Source of the DNA: Rhodopseudomonas pseudopalustris
Lineage (GTDB): Bacteria; Pseudomonadota; Alphaproteobacteria; Rhizobiales; Xanthobacteraceae
NCBI RefSeq assembly: GCF_900110435.1
Contig: NZ_FODT01000003.1
Location: 62,001 to 126,000, forward strand
Reading direction: 5' to 3'
DNA length: 64,000 nucleotides
A program made the translations under genes and the position numbers. The notes below the pieces were generated by a model. That model was given only the letters and a program-made list of their open reading frames with translations, was not told where the DNA came from and did no database searches. This document shows positions 26,416 through 35,205 of this stretch, in pieces. The first letter of the stretch is position 1. Each line of letters opens with the position of its first letter.

Positions 26416-27699
26416 ATGATCTCCAACGCCCTCGCCGCCACCCTCGCCCGCCGCGACATCCACTACGGCTGGGTGATGGTCGGCGTCACCTTCCTGACCA
26501 CACTGGTCTCGGCCGGCGCGGTCGGCGCGCCGGGCGTCTTCATCCTGCCGCTGCAGCAGGAGTTCGGCTGGACCACCGCGGAGATTTCCTCGGCGCTGTC
26601 GGTCCGCTTCGTTCTGTTCGGACTGATGGCGCCGTTCGCGGCGGCGCTGATGAACCGCTACGGGCTGCGCAACATCGTGCTCGCCGGTCAGGTGATCGTC
26701 GCGCTGAGCCTGGTCGGCTCGGTGGCGATGACACAGGTCTGGCAGTTGATGGTTCTGTGGGGGCTCGCGGTCGGAATAGGCACCGGGCTGACCGCGATGG
26801 TGCTGGGCGCCACCGTCGCCACGCGCTGGTTCAACGATCGTCGCGGCCTCGTGGTCGGCATCCTCACCGCCAGCATCGCCACCGGGCAACTGGTATTCCT
26901 GCCATTGCTGGCGAGCCTCACCGAACGGCTCGGCTGGCGCGCCGCGCTGCTGCTGCTGTGCGCCGGCCTCGGCGTCGCGGCGATGGGCGTGCTGCTGATG
27001 ATGCGCGACCGGCCGAGCGATCTCGGGTTGCGGCCGTTCGGCGATACGGGCACCGAGCCGCTGCCGCCGCCCCCGCCCGCCAACGCCCCGATCGTGGCGG
27101 CGGCGCTGGGCGCACTCCGCGACGCGGCGAAGACCCGGGTGTTCTGGATCCTGTTCGGGACCTTCTTCATCTGCGGCGCGTCGACCAACGGGCTGATCCA
27201 GGTTCACCTGATCCCGCTTTGCGCCGATTTCGGCATTCCGCAGGTGCAGGCGGCGGGCCTGCTCGCGGCGATGGGGATCTTCGATTTCGTCGGCACGATT
27301 CTGTCGGGCTGGCTGTCGGACCGCTACGACAATCGCTGGCTGCTGTTCTGGTATTACGGGCTGCGCGGCCTATCGCTGCTGTTCCTGCCGTTCAGCGATT
27401 TCACCCTCTACGGCCTGTCGCTGTTCGCGCTGTTCTACGGCCTCGACTGGATCGCCACGGTGCCGCCGACGGTGCGGCTCACCGCACAGAAATTCGGCCC
27501 AGAGCGCGCCGGGCTGGTGTTCGGCTGGATCTTCGCAGGTCACCAATTGGGCGCGGCCGCCGCCTCGTTCGGCGCCGGGCTGTCGCGCACCGTACTGCTG
27601 AGCTATCTGCCGGCGTTCTTCGTGGCCGGCGCGCTGTGCATCATCGCGGCGGCGGTCGTGCTCATGATCAGCAAGCATCCGCGGCCAATGGCGGCGTAG
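26416..27699 (+). CDS. MFS transporter (monocarboxylate/OFA-like)
   Basis: This is a major facilitator permease of about 427 residues with 12 predicted membrane segments. The loop 2-3 region (AALMNRYGLRNIV) and a long central loop (RDRPSDLGLRPFGDTG) are typical of the family. The opening RRDIHYGWVMVGVTFL resembles the oxalate/formate-monocarboxylate (OFA/MCT-like) branch, so a carboxylate substrate is plausible. It starts 60 bases after the thiolase gene and could be co-transcribed with it. It may equally serve the CoA-catabolic island to its right. A GTG at 26407 is an alternative start. Confidence 0.85.
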   Translation: MISNALAATLARRDIHYGWVMVGVTFLTTLVSAGAVGAPGVFILPLQQEFGWTTAEISSALSVRFVLFGLMAPFAAALMNRYGLRNIVLAGQVIVALSLVGSVAMTQVWQLMVLWGLAVGIGTGLTAMVLGATVATRWFNDRRGLVVGILTASIATGQLVFLPLLASLTERLGWRAALLLLCAGLGVAAMGVLLMMRDRPSDLGLRPFGDTGTEPLPPPPPANAPIVAAALGALRDAAKTRVFWILFGTFFICGASTNGLIQVHLIPLCADFGIPQVQAAGLLAAMGIFDFVGTILSGWLSDRYDNRWLLFWYYGLRGLSLLFLPFSDFTLYGLSLFALFYGLDWIATVPPTVRLTAQKFGPERAGLVFGWIFAGHQLGAAAASFGAGLSRTVLLSYLPAFFVAGALCIIAAAVVLMISKHPRPMAA

Positions 27700-27717
27700 G
27701 AAGCAGTAAATCAGCTC

Positions 27718-27839
27718 ATGGCTCGAGACGGCGCTTTGCGCCTCCTCACCATGAGGGCCGAGCGACGACTCGGCCTCCCCGCACTTTGCTGAACCTCGTC
27801 CCGAGGAGCGGCGTCTTCGCCGCGTCTCGAAGGACGAGG
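27718..27839. repeat. Intergenic repeat, family 2-like, copy 2
   Basis: Hairpin-rich sequence related to the 17750 element: CCTCGTCCCGAGGAG ... TCTCGAAGGACGAGG at 27793-27839, preceded by CTCCTCACCATGAGG. It separates the convergent MFS and IclR genes and may also act at their 3' ends. Confidence 0.65.
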
Positions 27840-27861
27840 CTGGAGGGCAAGCCGTCGTTGA

Positions 27862-28809
27862 TCAGGCCGGCACCTGACCGTGTCGACGCCGCTCGTCCAC
27901 TGCGCGGATGCTGCGCGGGTCGGTTCGTCGGGCCGCGGTCGCCGTTCCCGTCCGGCCTGTCGGCTTCCCCGCGCCGGCTGCCAGCAGTCCGCCATCGGCG
28001 TTCTGTATCAGGGCGTCGATCGTTGCGCTCAGCCGCAGCAGCACCGGCGCAACCTCGTCGTGAATCCGCTGCTCGTCGTACATCGCGGACAACAGGCCGA
28101 TATTGACCACGACATAGGTCTGGTACTGCGGCGACCACATCGGCACTGCGATGCCGTTAATGCGCGGGCTGAACAGTCCGCAGGAGATCACGTAGCCGCG
28201 CTCGCGCAGCATCGCGCGATTGGCCTCGAGGCGGCTGCGCAGCAGCGGCGCGTGCTCGGGGAATTCGCGCTCCATTTCGGTCAGCAGCGCGTTGGCAGCG
28301 TCCTCTTCCAGCGCCGCTGTGTAGGCATGACCTCCAGCCGTAAGCGTCATCGCAATCCGGCTGCCGGTCGTCGATTGCAGACCCGACGCATGCGGCGCGC
28401 GGGCATATTCAAAGTATACAAGATGAAAGCGGTCCGGAATCAGGAACCCGATCGTGCCGGGGATCTGATCGGCGACTTCCTGCAGCCGCGCCCGGATCAG
28501 ACTGCGCAGCTGCAGCCCGCGCATCATCGCCGTACTCATCGCCACCGCGCTCGGGCCGATGCGATATTTCTGGTCACGCGGCAGATACACCAGCTGGCCC
28601 ATCCGCGTCAGCGTGTGGGTCAGCCGCGACACCGTCGAGCGCGGCAGTCCGCAGCGATTGGAGATCTCGAGATTGCCGAGACGCGCCTCAGCGCCCTCGA
28701 AGCAGCGCAACACGTCGAAGGCGCGCGACACCACCTGGATCACATCGCCTTCGCCGGCGAATTCGCCACTGCCACCCTGCCTGCAGAGCCGTTCCGAGCG
28801 TCGTCCCAT
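27862..28809 (-). CDS. IclR family transcriptional regulator
   Basis: A regulator of about 315 residues. The N-terminal winged helix (residues about 20-85) has QVVSRAFDVLRCFEG...LGNLEISNRCGLPRSTVSRLTHTL, and a GAF-like effector domain follows (about 100-275). I chose the ATG at 28809, preceded by GGGAAG; the frame to 28884 is longer than usual. An IclR-like box lies about 95 bases upstream at 28902. It is divergent from the TAXI-TRAP genes, so it most likely controls import and breakdown of the TRAP substrate. The C-terminal tail (after residue about 285) is Arg/Gly-rich and poorly conserved in kind. Confidence 0.9.
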   Translation of the reverse strand: MGRRSERLCRQGGSGEFAGEGDVIQVVSRAFDVLRCFEGAEARLGNLEISNRCGLPRSTVSRLTHTLTRMGQLVYLPRDQKYRIGPSAVAMSTAMMRGLQLRSLIRARLQEVADQIPGTIGFLIPDRFHLVYFEYARAPHASGLQSTTGSRIAMTLTAGGHAYTAALEEDAANALLTEMEREFPEHAPLLRSRLEANRAMLRERGYVISCGLFSPRINGIAVPMWSPQYQTYVVVNIGLLSAMYDEQRIHDEVAPVLLRLSATIDALIQNADGGLLAAGAGKPTGRTGTATAARRTDPRSIRAVDERRRHGQVPA

Positions 28810-28901
28810 CCTATTTCTTCCCGCTGGTTCTTGATGCCCAATGCGCCGCGCCGGGAGCGTCCATCGTTCAGGAACGACGCACATTTCTTGATTTCATTCT
28901 G

Positions 28902-28916
28902 CGGAATATATTTCCA
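28902..28916. promoter_or_regulatory. Candidate IclR-type operator
   Basis: CGGAATATATTTCCA agrees at 11 of 14 fixed positions with the E. coli IclR consensus TGGAAATNATTTCCA. It lies in the region between the iclR-type gene and the TRAP genes transcribed the other way. Binding by the local regulator is inferred. Confidence 0.5.
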
Positions 28917-29063
28917 CTTGAACACAACGCTACATCACGCAATCTGTGTCGACAACACAAACAAGCCGGGAGCGCCCGCTGCTGTTCGACCACTCAGCGC
29001 AAGATTTTTCCGTGATACCGCCGGTGAAACTCAGCGCGCGCGAACTCAGACGCCGGAGGCACC

Positions 29064-29277
29064 ATGCCCGACATCAAGATCGCCACCGAGGTTGCGGGCG
29101 CGTCTGCGTATTGCCGGTCGCGGTCGGTAACGACATCGGCGACGGAGCCATTTCGCCGTTTGTCGAAGCGATGAAGATTCCTGTTCCGCGCCCGTCGGCG
29201 GAACTCTGATGGCGCTGCATGTCAGCCTCGATGACGTCGTCGCCGAAGGCCAGTTGCTCGCCGTGATCGAGACCTGA
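29064..29277 (+). pseudogene. Decayed biotinyl/lipoyl-domain (BCCP-like) gene
   Basis: Three reading frames in succession encode pieces of one small biotin-carboxyl-carrier-type domain. They are MPDIKIATEVAG, then RVCVLPVAVGNDIGDGAISPFVEAMKIPVP with the biotinylation motif EAMK, then GGTLMALHVSLDDVVAEGQLLAVIET and a stop. In sum this matches the whole of a roughly 70-residue biotinyl-domain protein. Two frameshifts (near 29098 and 29195) and apparent loss of residues after EAMK break it. A GGAGG lies before the ATG. Such genes usually accompany a carboxylase or hydratase-type CoA pathway, so this may be a remnant of the older island. Confidence 0.75.
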
Positions 29278-29458
29278 ACGGCGACGCACCGCGGCCAGTC
29301 GGATCGAACGTTCAGCGACTTCATGCCGCATTGCACAGCGACGATCTGTCCACACACCGGCACGGCAATCGACCCACTCGGCGTTGCTAACATCTATTCG
29401 CGATGACATGATCCTCAAAAAGCTATTCGCTCGAGCGAATGCATCTGGGGAGAGAGAC

Positions 29459-30619
29459 ATGATCCGACGGTTTGGTCCGCTGGCGACCATCGCCATCTCG
29501 TGCGCCGTTTTCGTCACCACCGGCGCGGCGGCAGATGAGCCGAAGCTGCCGTCGACGATGACGTTCACCGCTTACGACACCGGGACCGCCGGCTTCAACA
29601 TCGCGGTCGCGATCGGCAAGATGATGAAGGACAAGCACAGCACCGACGTGCGCGTGCTGCCCGCCGGCAACGACGTCGCCCGCCTCGCGCCGTTGCGCGC
29701 CGGCCGCGCTCAAATGGCCTGGATGGGATCCGGCACGTATTTCGCGCAAGAGGGCGTGTTCGAGTTCGGCGCCAAGGAATGGGGACCGCAGTCGCTGCAG
29801 ATCTCGCTCAGCGTGGTCGACTGCAGCGCGACATCGCTCGGCGTGGCCAAGGACGCCGGCGTCAAAGAGATCAAGGATCTGCGCGGCAAGCGCGTCGGCT
29901 TCGTGGTCGGCTCGCCGGCGGTGAACCAGAACACGCTCGGCATCATCGCGTATGGCGGCCTCACCCAGAAGGACGTCAAGATCATCGAATTCGCCAGCTA
30001 CGGCGCGATGTGGAAGGGGCTGATCAACAACGACGTCGACGCCACCTTCGGAACGACCATCACCGGCCCCGCGAAGGAGGTCGAGAATTCGCCGCGCGGG
30101 TTGATGTGGCCGCCGATGCCCCACGCCGACAAGGCGGCCTGGGAACGCGTCATGAAAGTCGCGCCGTTCTTCAAGCCGCATGTGTCGACCTGCGGCGCGG
30201 CGCACGAGCCGGGCAAGCCGATCGAACTGTCGCACTACCCCTACCCGATCGCGACCGTCTACGGCTCACAGCCGGCCGATCAGGTCTACGCGATCACCAA
30301 ATCGATGATCGTCAACTACGACACCTATAAGGACAGCGCGCCGGGCGCCGCCGGGCTCGCGGTGAAGACACAGACGATGAAATGGGTGGTCCCGTTCCAT
30401 CCCGGCGCAGTGAAGGCGCTGCAGGAGGCCGGGCAATGGAGCCCGGAGGATCAGACCCACAATGACGGGCTGATCAGGCGCCAGGGAGTGCTCGCCGCCG
30501 CGTGGAAGACCTATGTGGGTTCGGCGCCGTCCGGCGACAAGGAGTTTCTCGACGGCTGGATGGCGGCGCGCGCGGCCGCGCTGAAGAAGGAAGCAATGCC
30601 GAACGGCTTCGAGCAGTAA
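29459..30619 (+). CDS. TAXI-family TRAP transporter solute-binding protein
   Basis: This 386-residue periplasmic receptor of a TRAP importer binds a carboxylate-type ligand and delivers it to the fused permease encoded 30 bases downstream. A signal peptide ends near residue 25 (TTGAAA-DEP). The mature protein follows the TAXI (TRAP-associated extracytoplasmic immunogenic) pattern: YDTGTAGFNIAVAIGKMM, RAGRAQMAWMGSGTYFA, DLRGKRVGFVVGSPAVNQNT. The ATG at 29459 has GGGGAGAGAG before it. The ligand is unknown; CoA-ligase neighbours point to an organic acid. Confidence 0.92.
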   Translation: MIRRFGPLATIAISCAVFVTTGAAADEPKLPSTMTFTAYDTGTAGFNIAVAIGKMMKDKHSTDVRVLPAGNDVARLAPLRAGRAQMAWMGSGTYFAQEGVFEFGAKEWGPQSLQISLSVVDCSATSLGVAKDAGVKEIKDLRGKRVGFVVGSPAVNQNTLGIIAYGGLTQKDVKIIEFASYGAMWKGLINNDVDATFGTTITGPAKEVENSPRGLMWPPMPHADKAAWERVMKVAPFFKPHVSTCGAAHEPGKPIELSHYPYPIATVYGSQPADQVYAITKSMIVNYDTYKDSAPGAAGLAVKTQTMKWVVPFHPGAVKALQEAGQWSPEDQTHNDGLIRRQGVLAAAWKTYVGSAPSGDKEFLDGWMAARAAALKKEAMPNGFEQ

Positions 30620-30649
30620 TCCCCGACGCGGCCACCGGGGGACAACGCC

Positions 30650-32728
30650 ATGCGCGCAGACCAGCACGCCTCTCGCCCGACCAAACGGATCGTGTTCGAC
30701 GATCCGCATTCGGTCGACAACATGCAGGAAGCCGAAGTCACGCGGGTTCGCACCCTGCACGGCTTCTGGCGATGGGCGCTGATCGCCGCCGCCGCCGCGA
30801 CCATTCTGCTGTGCATCAACCAGCAATTCTCGCTGCGGTTCTTCATCGACTACACCCAGCTCAATACGGAGTACTTTTATCTCCTGATCGCCCTGATGCT
30901 GCCGTTCACCTTCCTGATCTTTCCGGGCTCGGCGCAAGCGCGGCTCGACCGCGTGCCATGGTACGACATCGTACTGTTCGCACTGACGGTCGCGTCGGCG
31001 CTGGTGTTGATGAGCTACATCCGCAAGGCGGCCGAGGCCGGCTGGGAGTTCGGCGGCGCGCCGACCCAGGTGTTCATCGCCGGATTGGCGATGTGGGCGC
31101 TTCTGATGGAGGCGCTGCGGCGGACCGGCGGCTGGAGCCTGCTGCTCTGCGTGTTTCCGTTCACGGTGTATCCGCTATTCGCCGGCGCGAGATGGCTCGG
31201 CCCGCTCGGCGGCTCGCAGTCGACGCTGGAACAGGCGACCGCCTATCACGTCCTGTCCGGCGAGAGCCTGCTCGGAATTCCGATCCAGGCCTTTGCCGAC
31301 ACCGTGATCGGCTTCCTGGTGTTCGGCACCGCGCTGATGATGACCGGCGCCGGCAAGTTCTTCATCAACCTTTCCTTTGCGATCTGCGGCACCTTCCGCG
31401 GCGGCGCCGCGAAAGTGTGCATCTTCGCCTCCGGCCTGCTCGGCATGATGTCGGGCTCGATCATCTCCAACGTGCTGACCGCCGGGACCATGACCATCCC
31501 GGTGATGAAGAAGAGCGGGTTCCGCGCCTCTTATGCCGCCGCGATCGAAGCCTGCGCCTCGACCGGCGCTGTGCTGGCGCCGCCGGTGATGGGCGCCACC
31601 GCCTTCGTGATCGCGCAATTCCTCAACGTTTCCTACGCCGAGGTCGCGGTCGCCGCGATCATTCCGGCCACGCTCTACTACATCGGCCTGTTCATGCAGG
31701 TGGATTCCTACGCCGCGCGGCACGGGCTGGAAGGCATCCCGCGCGCCGAACTGCCGAGCGTGATTCAGACGCTGAAGGAGGGCTGGTACTACGTCTTCGT
31801 CATCGCGCTGCTAGTGGTGATGCTGCTGCACTTCAAGCGCGAAAGCCACGCGCCGTTCTACGCCACCGCGCTGCTCTTGGTGCTCAACCAGATCTTCTCG
31901 AAGGATACCCGCTGGACGCTCGCGACCATCGGCCGGTTCTTCGAGGTCAACGGCCGCACCTTCGTCGAACTGGTCGGCATTCTCGCCGGATGCGGCCTGT
32001 TGATCGGCGCCTTTTCGATGACAGGCGTGATCTCCAGCCTCGCGGGCGACCTGCTGCGGATCGCCGGCGACAACGCCTTCCTGCTGTTGGTGATGTGCGC
32101 GGTGACGAGCCTGGTCCTCGGTCTCGGGCTGACGACGACCGCCTGTTACATCTTCCTCGCCATTCTGGTGGCGCCGGCGTTGGAGAAGCTCGGGCTGAAC
32201 CGCATGGCGGTGCACATGTTCATCTTCTACTGGGGGATGCTGTCGTCGATCACGCCACCGGTCGCGATCGCCTCGTTCGCCGCGGCCGGGATCGCCGGAT
32301 CGCCGGCGATGAAGACCGGCTGGGAATCGATGTGGGTCGGCAGCATCATCTATTTCATCCCGTTCTTCTTCGTGATGAATCCGGCCCTGGTGATGCAGGG
32401 ACCGGACCCGTATCTGGCCGCGATCGGCCTGATGGCGCTGGCGGCGATCGGCACGCTGTTCATCTGCGGCGGCATCCAGGGCTATCAGATCGGCATCGGC
32501 GATCTGCGCCGGGCCGGCGCGGCGGAATGGCCGCTGCGGATCGCGCTGGTGATCGGCGGCTTCGTGCTGGCGACGCCCGGCGGCGGCATCAATCCGCTGT
32601 CGCAGATGCAGATCACCGGGCTCGGCCTCTGCATCCTCACGCCGACCGTTCTGATCGCAGTGCTTCTCCTCCGGCGCGGCGGCGAGAGCGGCCTGTTGCG
32701 GCCGTCGACGCGGCCGTCGGCCTCGTGA
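30650..32728 (+). CDS. TRAP transporter fused permease (4TM/12TM, TAXI type)
   Basis: This 692-residue inner-membrane protein fuses the small DctQ-like and large DctM-like permease subunits, as is usual for TAXI-TRAP systems. It has roughly 16-18 hydrophobic segments. The segments GVILAGCGLLIGAF-like (about 440-455) and LGLGLTTTACYIFLAILVAPALEKLGLNRMAVHMFIFYWGMLSSITPPVAIASFAAAGIAG are the DctM signature of the family. It is driven by a sodium or proton gradient. It lies 30 bases after the binding-protein gene in the same operon. Confidence 0.93.
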   Translation: MRADQHASRPTKRIVFDDPHSVDNMQEAEVTRVRTLHGFWRWALIAAAAATILLCINQQFSLRFFIDYTQLNTEYFYLLIALMLPFTFLIFPGSAQARLDRVPWYDIVLFALTVASALVLMSYIRKAAEAGWEFGGAPTQVFIAGLAMWALLMEALRRTGGWSLLLCVFPFTVYPLFAGARWLGPLGGSQSTLEQATAYHVLSGESLLGIPIQAFADTVIGFLVFGTALMMTGAGKFFINLSFAICGTFRGGAAKVCIFASGLLGMMSGSIISNVLTAGTMTIPVMKKSGFRASYAAAIEACASTGAVLAPPVMGATAFVIAQFLNVSYAEVAVAAIIPATLYYIGLFMQVDSYAARHGLEGIPRAELPSVIQTLKEGWYYVFVIALLVVMLLHFKRESHAPFYATALLLVLNQIFSKDTRWTLATIGRFFEVNGRTFVELVGILAGCGLLIGAFSMTGVISSLAGDLLRIAGDNAFLLLVMCAVTSLVLGLGLTTTACYIFLAILVAPALEKLGLNRMAVHMFIFYWGMLSSITPPVAIASFAAAGIAGSPAMKTGWESMWVGSIIYFIPFFFVMNPALVMQGPDPYLAAIGLMALAAIGTLFICGGIQGYQIGIGDLRRAGAAEWPLRIALVIGGFVLATPGGGINPLSQMQITGLGLCILTPTVLIAVLLLRRGGESGLLRPSTRPSAS

Positions 32729-32749
32729 CCGGCGCCGCAACCGATCCCG

Positions 32750-34843
32750 TCAGGCGCCGTGAAACACCACGGCGTCGACGACCACGCAACCCTTGCCGGC
32801 GCTGCCGAGCATCACCGGGTTGAGGTCGAGGCTGACCACGCGCGCAGCGGGATCGCGCATCAGCTCCCCGATCTTGACCACGGCGTCGGTGAGCGCGTCG
32901 AGATCCATCGGTTCCTCGCCGCGCACCCCGGCGAACAGCGGCGCGACCCGCAGCGTCCGCAACGCCTCGCGGACGTCGTCGGCGCTGAACGGCGGCAGCA
33001 GCAGCTTGGTATCGCGGAAAATCTCGACATATTTGCCGCCGTCGCCGACCACCACCACCGGACCGAACACCGGATCGCGATGCGCGCCGATCATCATCTC
33101 GCGCCGCCCGCCGGCCATCGCCGCGACGATCACACCGTCGAAGCATGAGCCATTCCTGGCGATGATCTGCTCCATCTCGGTGAAGATGTCGCCGGTCGCA
33201 TCTGCCGAAGTCACGCCGAGCCGGACCAGGCCGAGTTCGGATTTGTGCGCGATATCGGCCGAACAGCCCTTCACCACCACGGGGCCGCCGATCATCGTGA
33301 ATGCCGCGACCGCCTCGTTGCGCGACAGGCACAGCCGATGCGGCACGACGGGGATGCCGCGCGACGCCAGCAGCGCCAGGCTATCGGCCTCATTGAGCAT
33401 CAGCGCGCTGGAGCGCGTTGCGACCGGCGCTTCGCTCGCATTGTGTGTCCGGCGTCGCTCGCGGGCCGTGGCCATCAGCTCGCGATGCGCGAGGAACTGG
33501 TGCAGCGCCGTCACCGCCTCGACTTCGGTCGGGAAAACCGAGGTGCCGTTGGCCGCGAACGCCTGCGCCACGCTCGGCTGCGTCGCCGCCACCACCAGCG
33601 GCTTGCCGGTCTGCTTGCCGAACGCCGCGGCGTCGCGCGAAAACGCCTCGACGTCGTAGCCGGGCCCGGCGACCGGCACACCGATCAGGAACGCGTCGGC
33701 GGCGGGGTCTTCGGCGATGACCGGCAGGATGTCGCCGAACAGCGCGCTGTTCGACAGCAACGCCGCGGTGAGGTCGATCGGGTTGGTGGTGGTGGCGAAG
33801 CTCGGCAGAATGCCCTTCAGCTTGGCGTCGGTCTGTGGCGCGAGCTTCGCCATCGGCATTCCGACGCTGGTCGCGGCGTCGGCGGTCAGCACGCAGACCG
33901 CGCCGGAATTGCTGATCGCCACCAGCCGCCGCCCCTGCGGCTTCCAGCCCTTGAGATACAGCTCGGTCGCTTCGACCAATCCGCGCATGTCCGGCGCGCG
34001 CCAGATGCCGTGATGTTCGAAGAACGCATCGACGACGCGGTCTTCATTCGCGAGCGCGCCGGTGTGCGATTGCGCCGCCTGCTTTCCGGCTTCGGTGCGG
34101 CCCGATTTCAGCGCGATGATCGGCAGATCGCGATCCAGCGCGATCGACGCCAGTTCTTCGAGATACTTCTTGTCCGGAATGCTCTCGAGATAGAGCAGCA
34201 TCAGCCTGACTTCCGGGTCCTCGGCGACCGCGCAGGCGAGCTCGCCGACGGTGATATCGGCATCGTTGCCGGTGGCGTGGGTGTGGCGGACGCCAATGCC
34301 CTTCTGCCGCAGGAAGCCGACCGGCACGGTCGACAGCGCGCCCGACTGGCTCAGCATCGCGACGTGCCCCTCCGCGCGATCCATGTCCATGAACATCGTC
34401 GAGAACGACGCGATCGCGCCGGTGCCGAAATTCGCCAGCCCCTGCGAGTTCGGACCGACGATCCGCATCCCGGCCTTGTGCGCGGCGGCGACCATGCGGC
34501 GTTCTTTCGCCTTGCCTTCGACCGCATCGACTTCGCCGAAGCCCGACGCCATCACCACCGCGATCTTGACGCCGGCGGCTGCGCAATCCTCGACCGCGGC
34601 GATCGCGTTGTCGCCGGCGACCGCGACGATCACCATCTCCGGCGCTTCGGGCAGATCAGCGAGCGAGGCGTAGCTCTTGTGGCCCTGGATTTCCGGCCGG
34701 CTCGGATTGATCGGATAGACCTTGCCCTTGAAGCCGAATTTGTCGAGGAAATGCACCGGCCGGCCGCCGACCTTGTTGGGATTGTCCGAGGCGCCGATGA
34801 TGGCGACGGATGTCGGGTCGAGGGCAGCGCGCAGGCGGCTCAT
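32750..34843 (-). CDS. Acetate--CoA ligase family protein (NDP-forming acyl-CoA synthetase)
   Basis: This 697-residue fusion protein has the CoA-binding domain (about 5-130), the succinyl-CoA-ligase-like domain (150-300) with the phosphohistidine His260 in QSHTGAL, and a C-terminal ATP-grasp domain (about 480-690). All parts are of the acetate-CoA ligase (ADP-forming) family. It makes an acyl-CoA with ATP or GTP, or in reverse gains ATP from a CoA ester. Some family members act on other acids, so the substrate is open. It ends the leftward operon: the start overlaps the DUF35 gene by 4 bases, and its stop is 22 bases from the end of the convergent permease gene. Confidence 0.9.
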   Translation of the reverse strand: MSRLRAALDPTSVAIIGASDNPNKVGGRPVHFLDKFGFKGKVYPINPSRPEIQGHKSYASLADLPEAPEMVIVAVAGDNAIAAVEDCAAAGVKIAVVMASGFGEVDAVEGKAKERRMVAAAHKAGMRIVGPNSQGLANFGTGAIASFSTMFMDMDRAEGHVAMLSQSGALSTVPVGFLRQKGIGVRHTHATGNDADITVGELACAVAEDPEVRLMLLYLESIPDKKYLEELASIALDRDLPIIALKSGRTEAGKQAAQSHTGALANEDRVVDAFFEHHGIWRAPDMRGLVEATELYLKGWKPQGRRLVAISNSGAVCVLTADAATSVGMPMAKLAPQTDAKLKGILPSFATTTNPIDLTAALLSNSALFGDILPVIAEDPAADAFLIGVPVAGPGYDVEAFSRDAAAFGKQTGKPLVVAATQPSVAQAFAANGTSVFPTEVEAVTALHQFLAHRELMATARERRRTHNASEAPVATRSSALMLNEADSLALLASRGIPVVPHRLCLSRNEAVAAFTMIGGPVVVKGCSADIAHKSELGLVRLGVTSADATGDIFTEMEQIIARNGSCFDGVIVAAMAGGRREMMIGAHRDPVFGPVVVVGDGGKYVEIFRDTKLLLPPFSADDVREALRTLRVAPLFAGVRGEEPMDLDALTDAVVKIGELMRDPAARVVSLDLNPVMLGSAGKGCVVVDAVVFHGA

Positions 34844-35205
34844 GAGGCAGTCCTTTCGAAATACGGAACGAGGCGACCGGTGAAGTGTGCAAACCGCGCG
34901 CGCACAGGGTCGCCGATGGCGAGATCATTGGCGCCGTGCGCCATCATGCGGAAACCCTCGGCGGCGTCGATCAGCACGATCTTGAAGGGCACGTGCTCAC
35001 GCGCCTCCGCCGTCGCGGCGCGGCACACCAGCGTCGCGGCATGAACCGTACCCGAGCCACTCGCCCGCAGCGTGGCGAGATCGCCACCGCCGCAGGCGGC
35101 GCAGAAGTCGCGGCGGAAGTACTGCGCCGCGCCGCAGGCGTTGCAGCGCTGATAGACGATGACCTCCGCGCCCGTGGTCCAGTCCGACATCGCCGCCATG
35201 CTCAT
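34840..35205 (-). CDS. DUF35 zinc-ribbon/OB-fold protein
   Basis: This 121-residue protein has an N-terminal rubredoxin-like zinc ribbon (Cys21, Cys24, Cys35, Cys38) followed by the OB-fold DUF35 domain. Such proteins are obligate partners of thiolase-fold or MaoC-type enzymes acting on acyl-CoA, for example ChsH2-DUF35/Ltp2 in sterol side-chain degradation and HMG-CoA synthase-type systems. The start overlaps the upstream thiolase-like gene by 4 bases (ATGA) and its end overlaps the synthetase start by 4, so the three proteins are translationally coupled and probably work together. Confidence 0.9.
   Translation of the reverse strand: MSMAAMSDWTTGAEVIVYQRCNACGAAQYFRRDFCAACGGGDLATLRASGSGTVHAATLVCRAATAEAREHVPFKIVLIDAAEGFRMMAHGANDLAIGDPVRARFAHFTGRLVPYFERTAS

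Noticed and set aside
30502-32823. 773-residue frame overlapping the TRAP permease
   Set aside because: It is a frame-shifted shadow of the fused permease; it is hydrophilic and arginine-rich, without transmembrane or catalytic features.
33245-35044. 599-residue frame antisense to the NDP-forming synthetase
   Set aside because: A shadow; the sense protein has the full domain order and the phosphohistidine motif.
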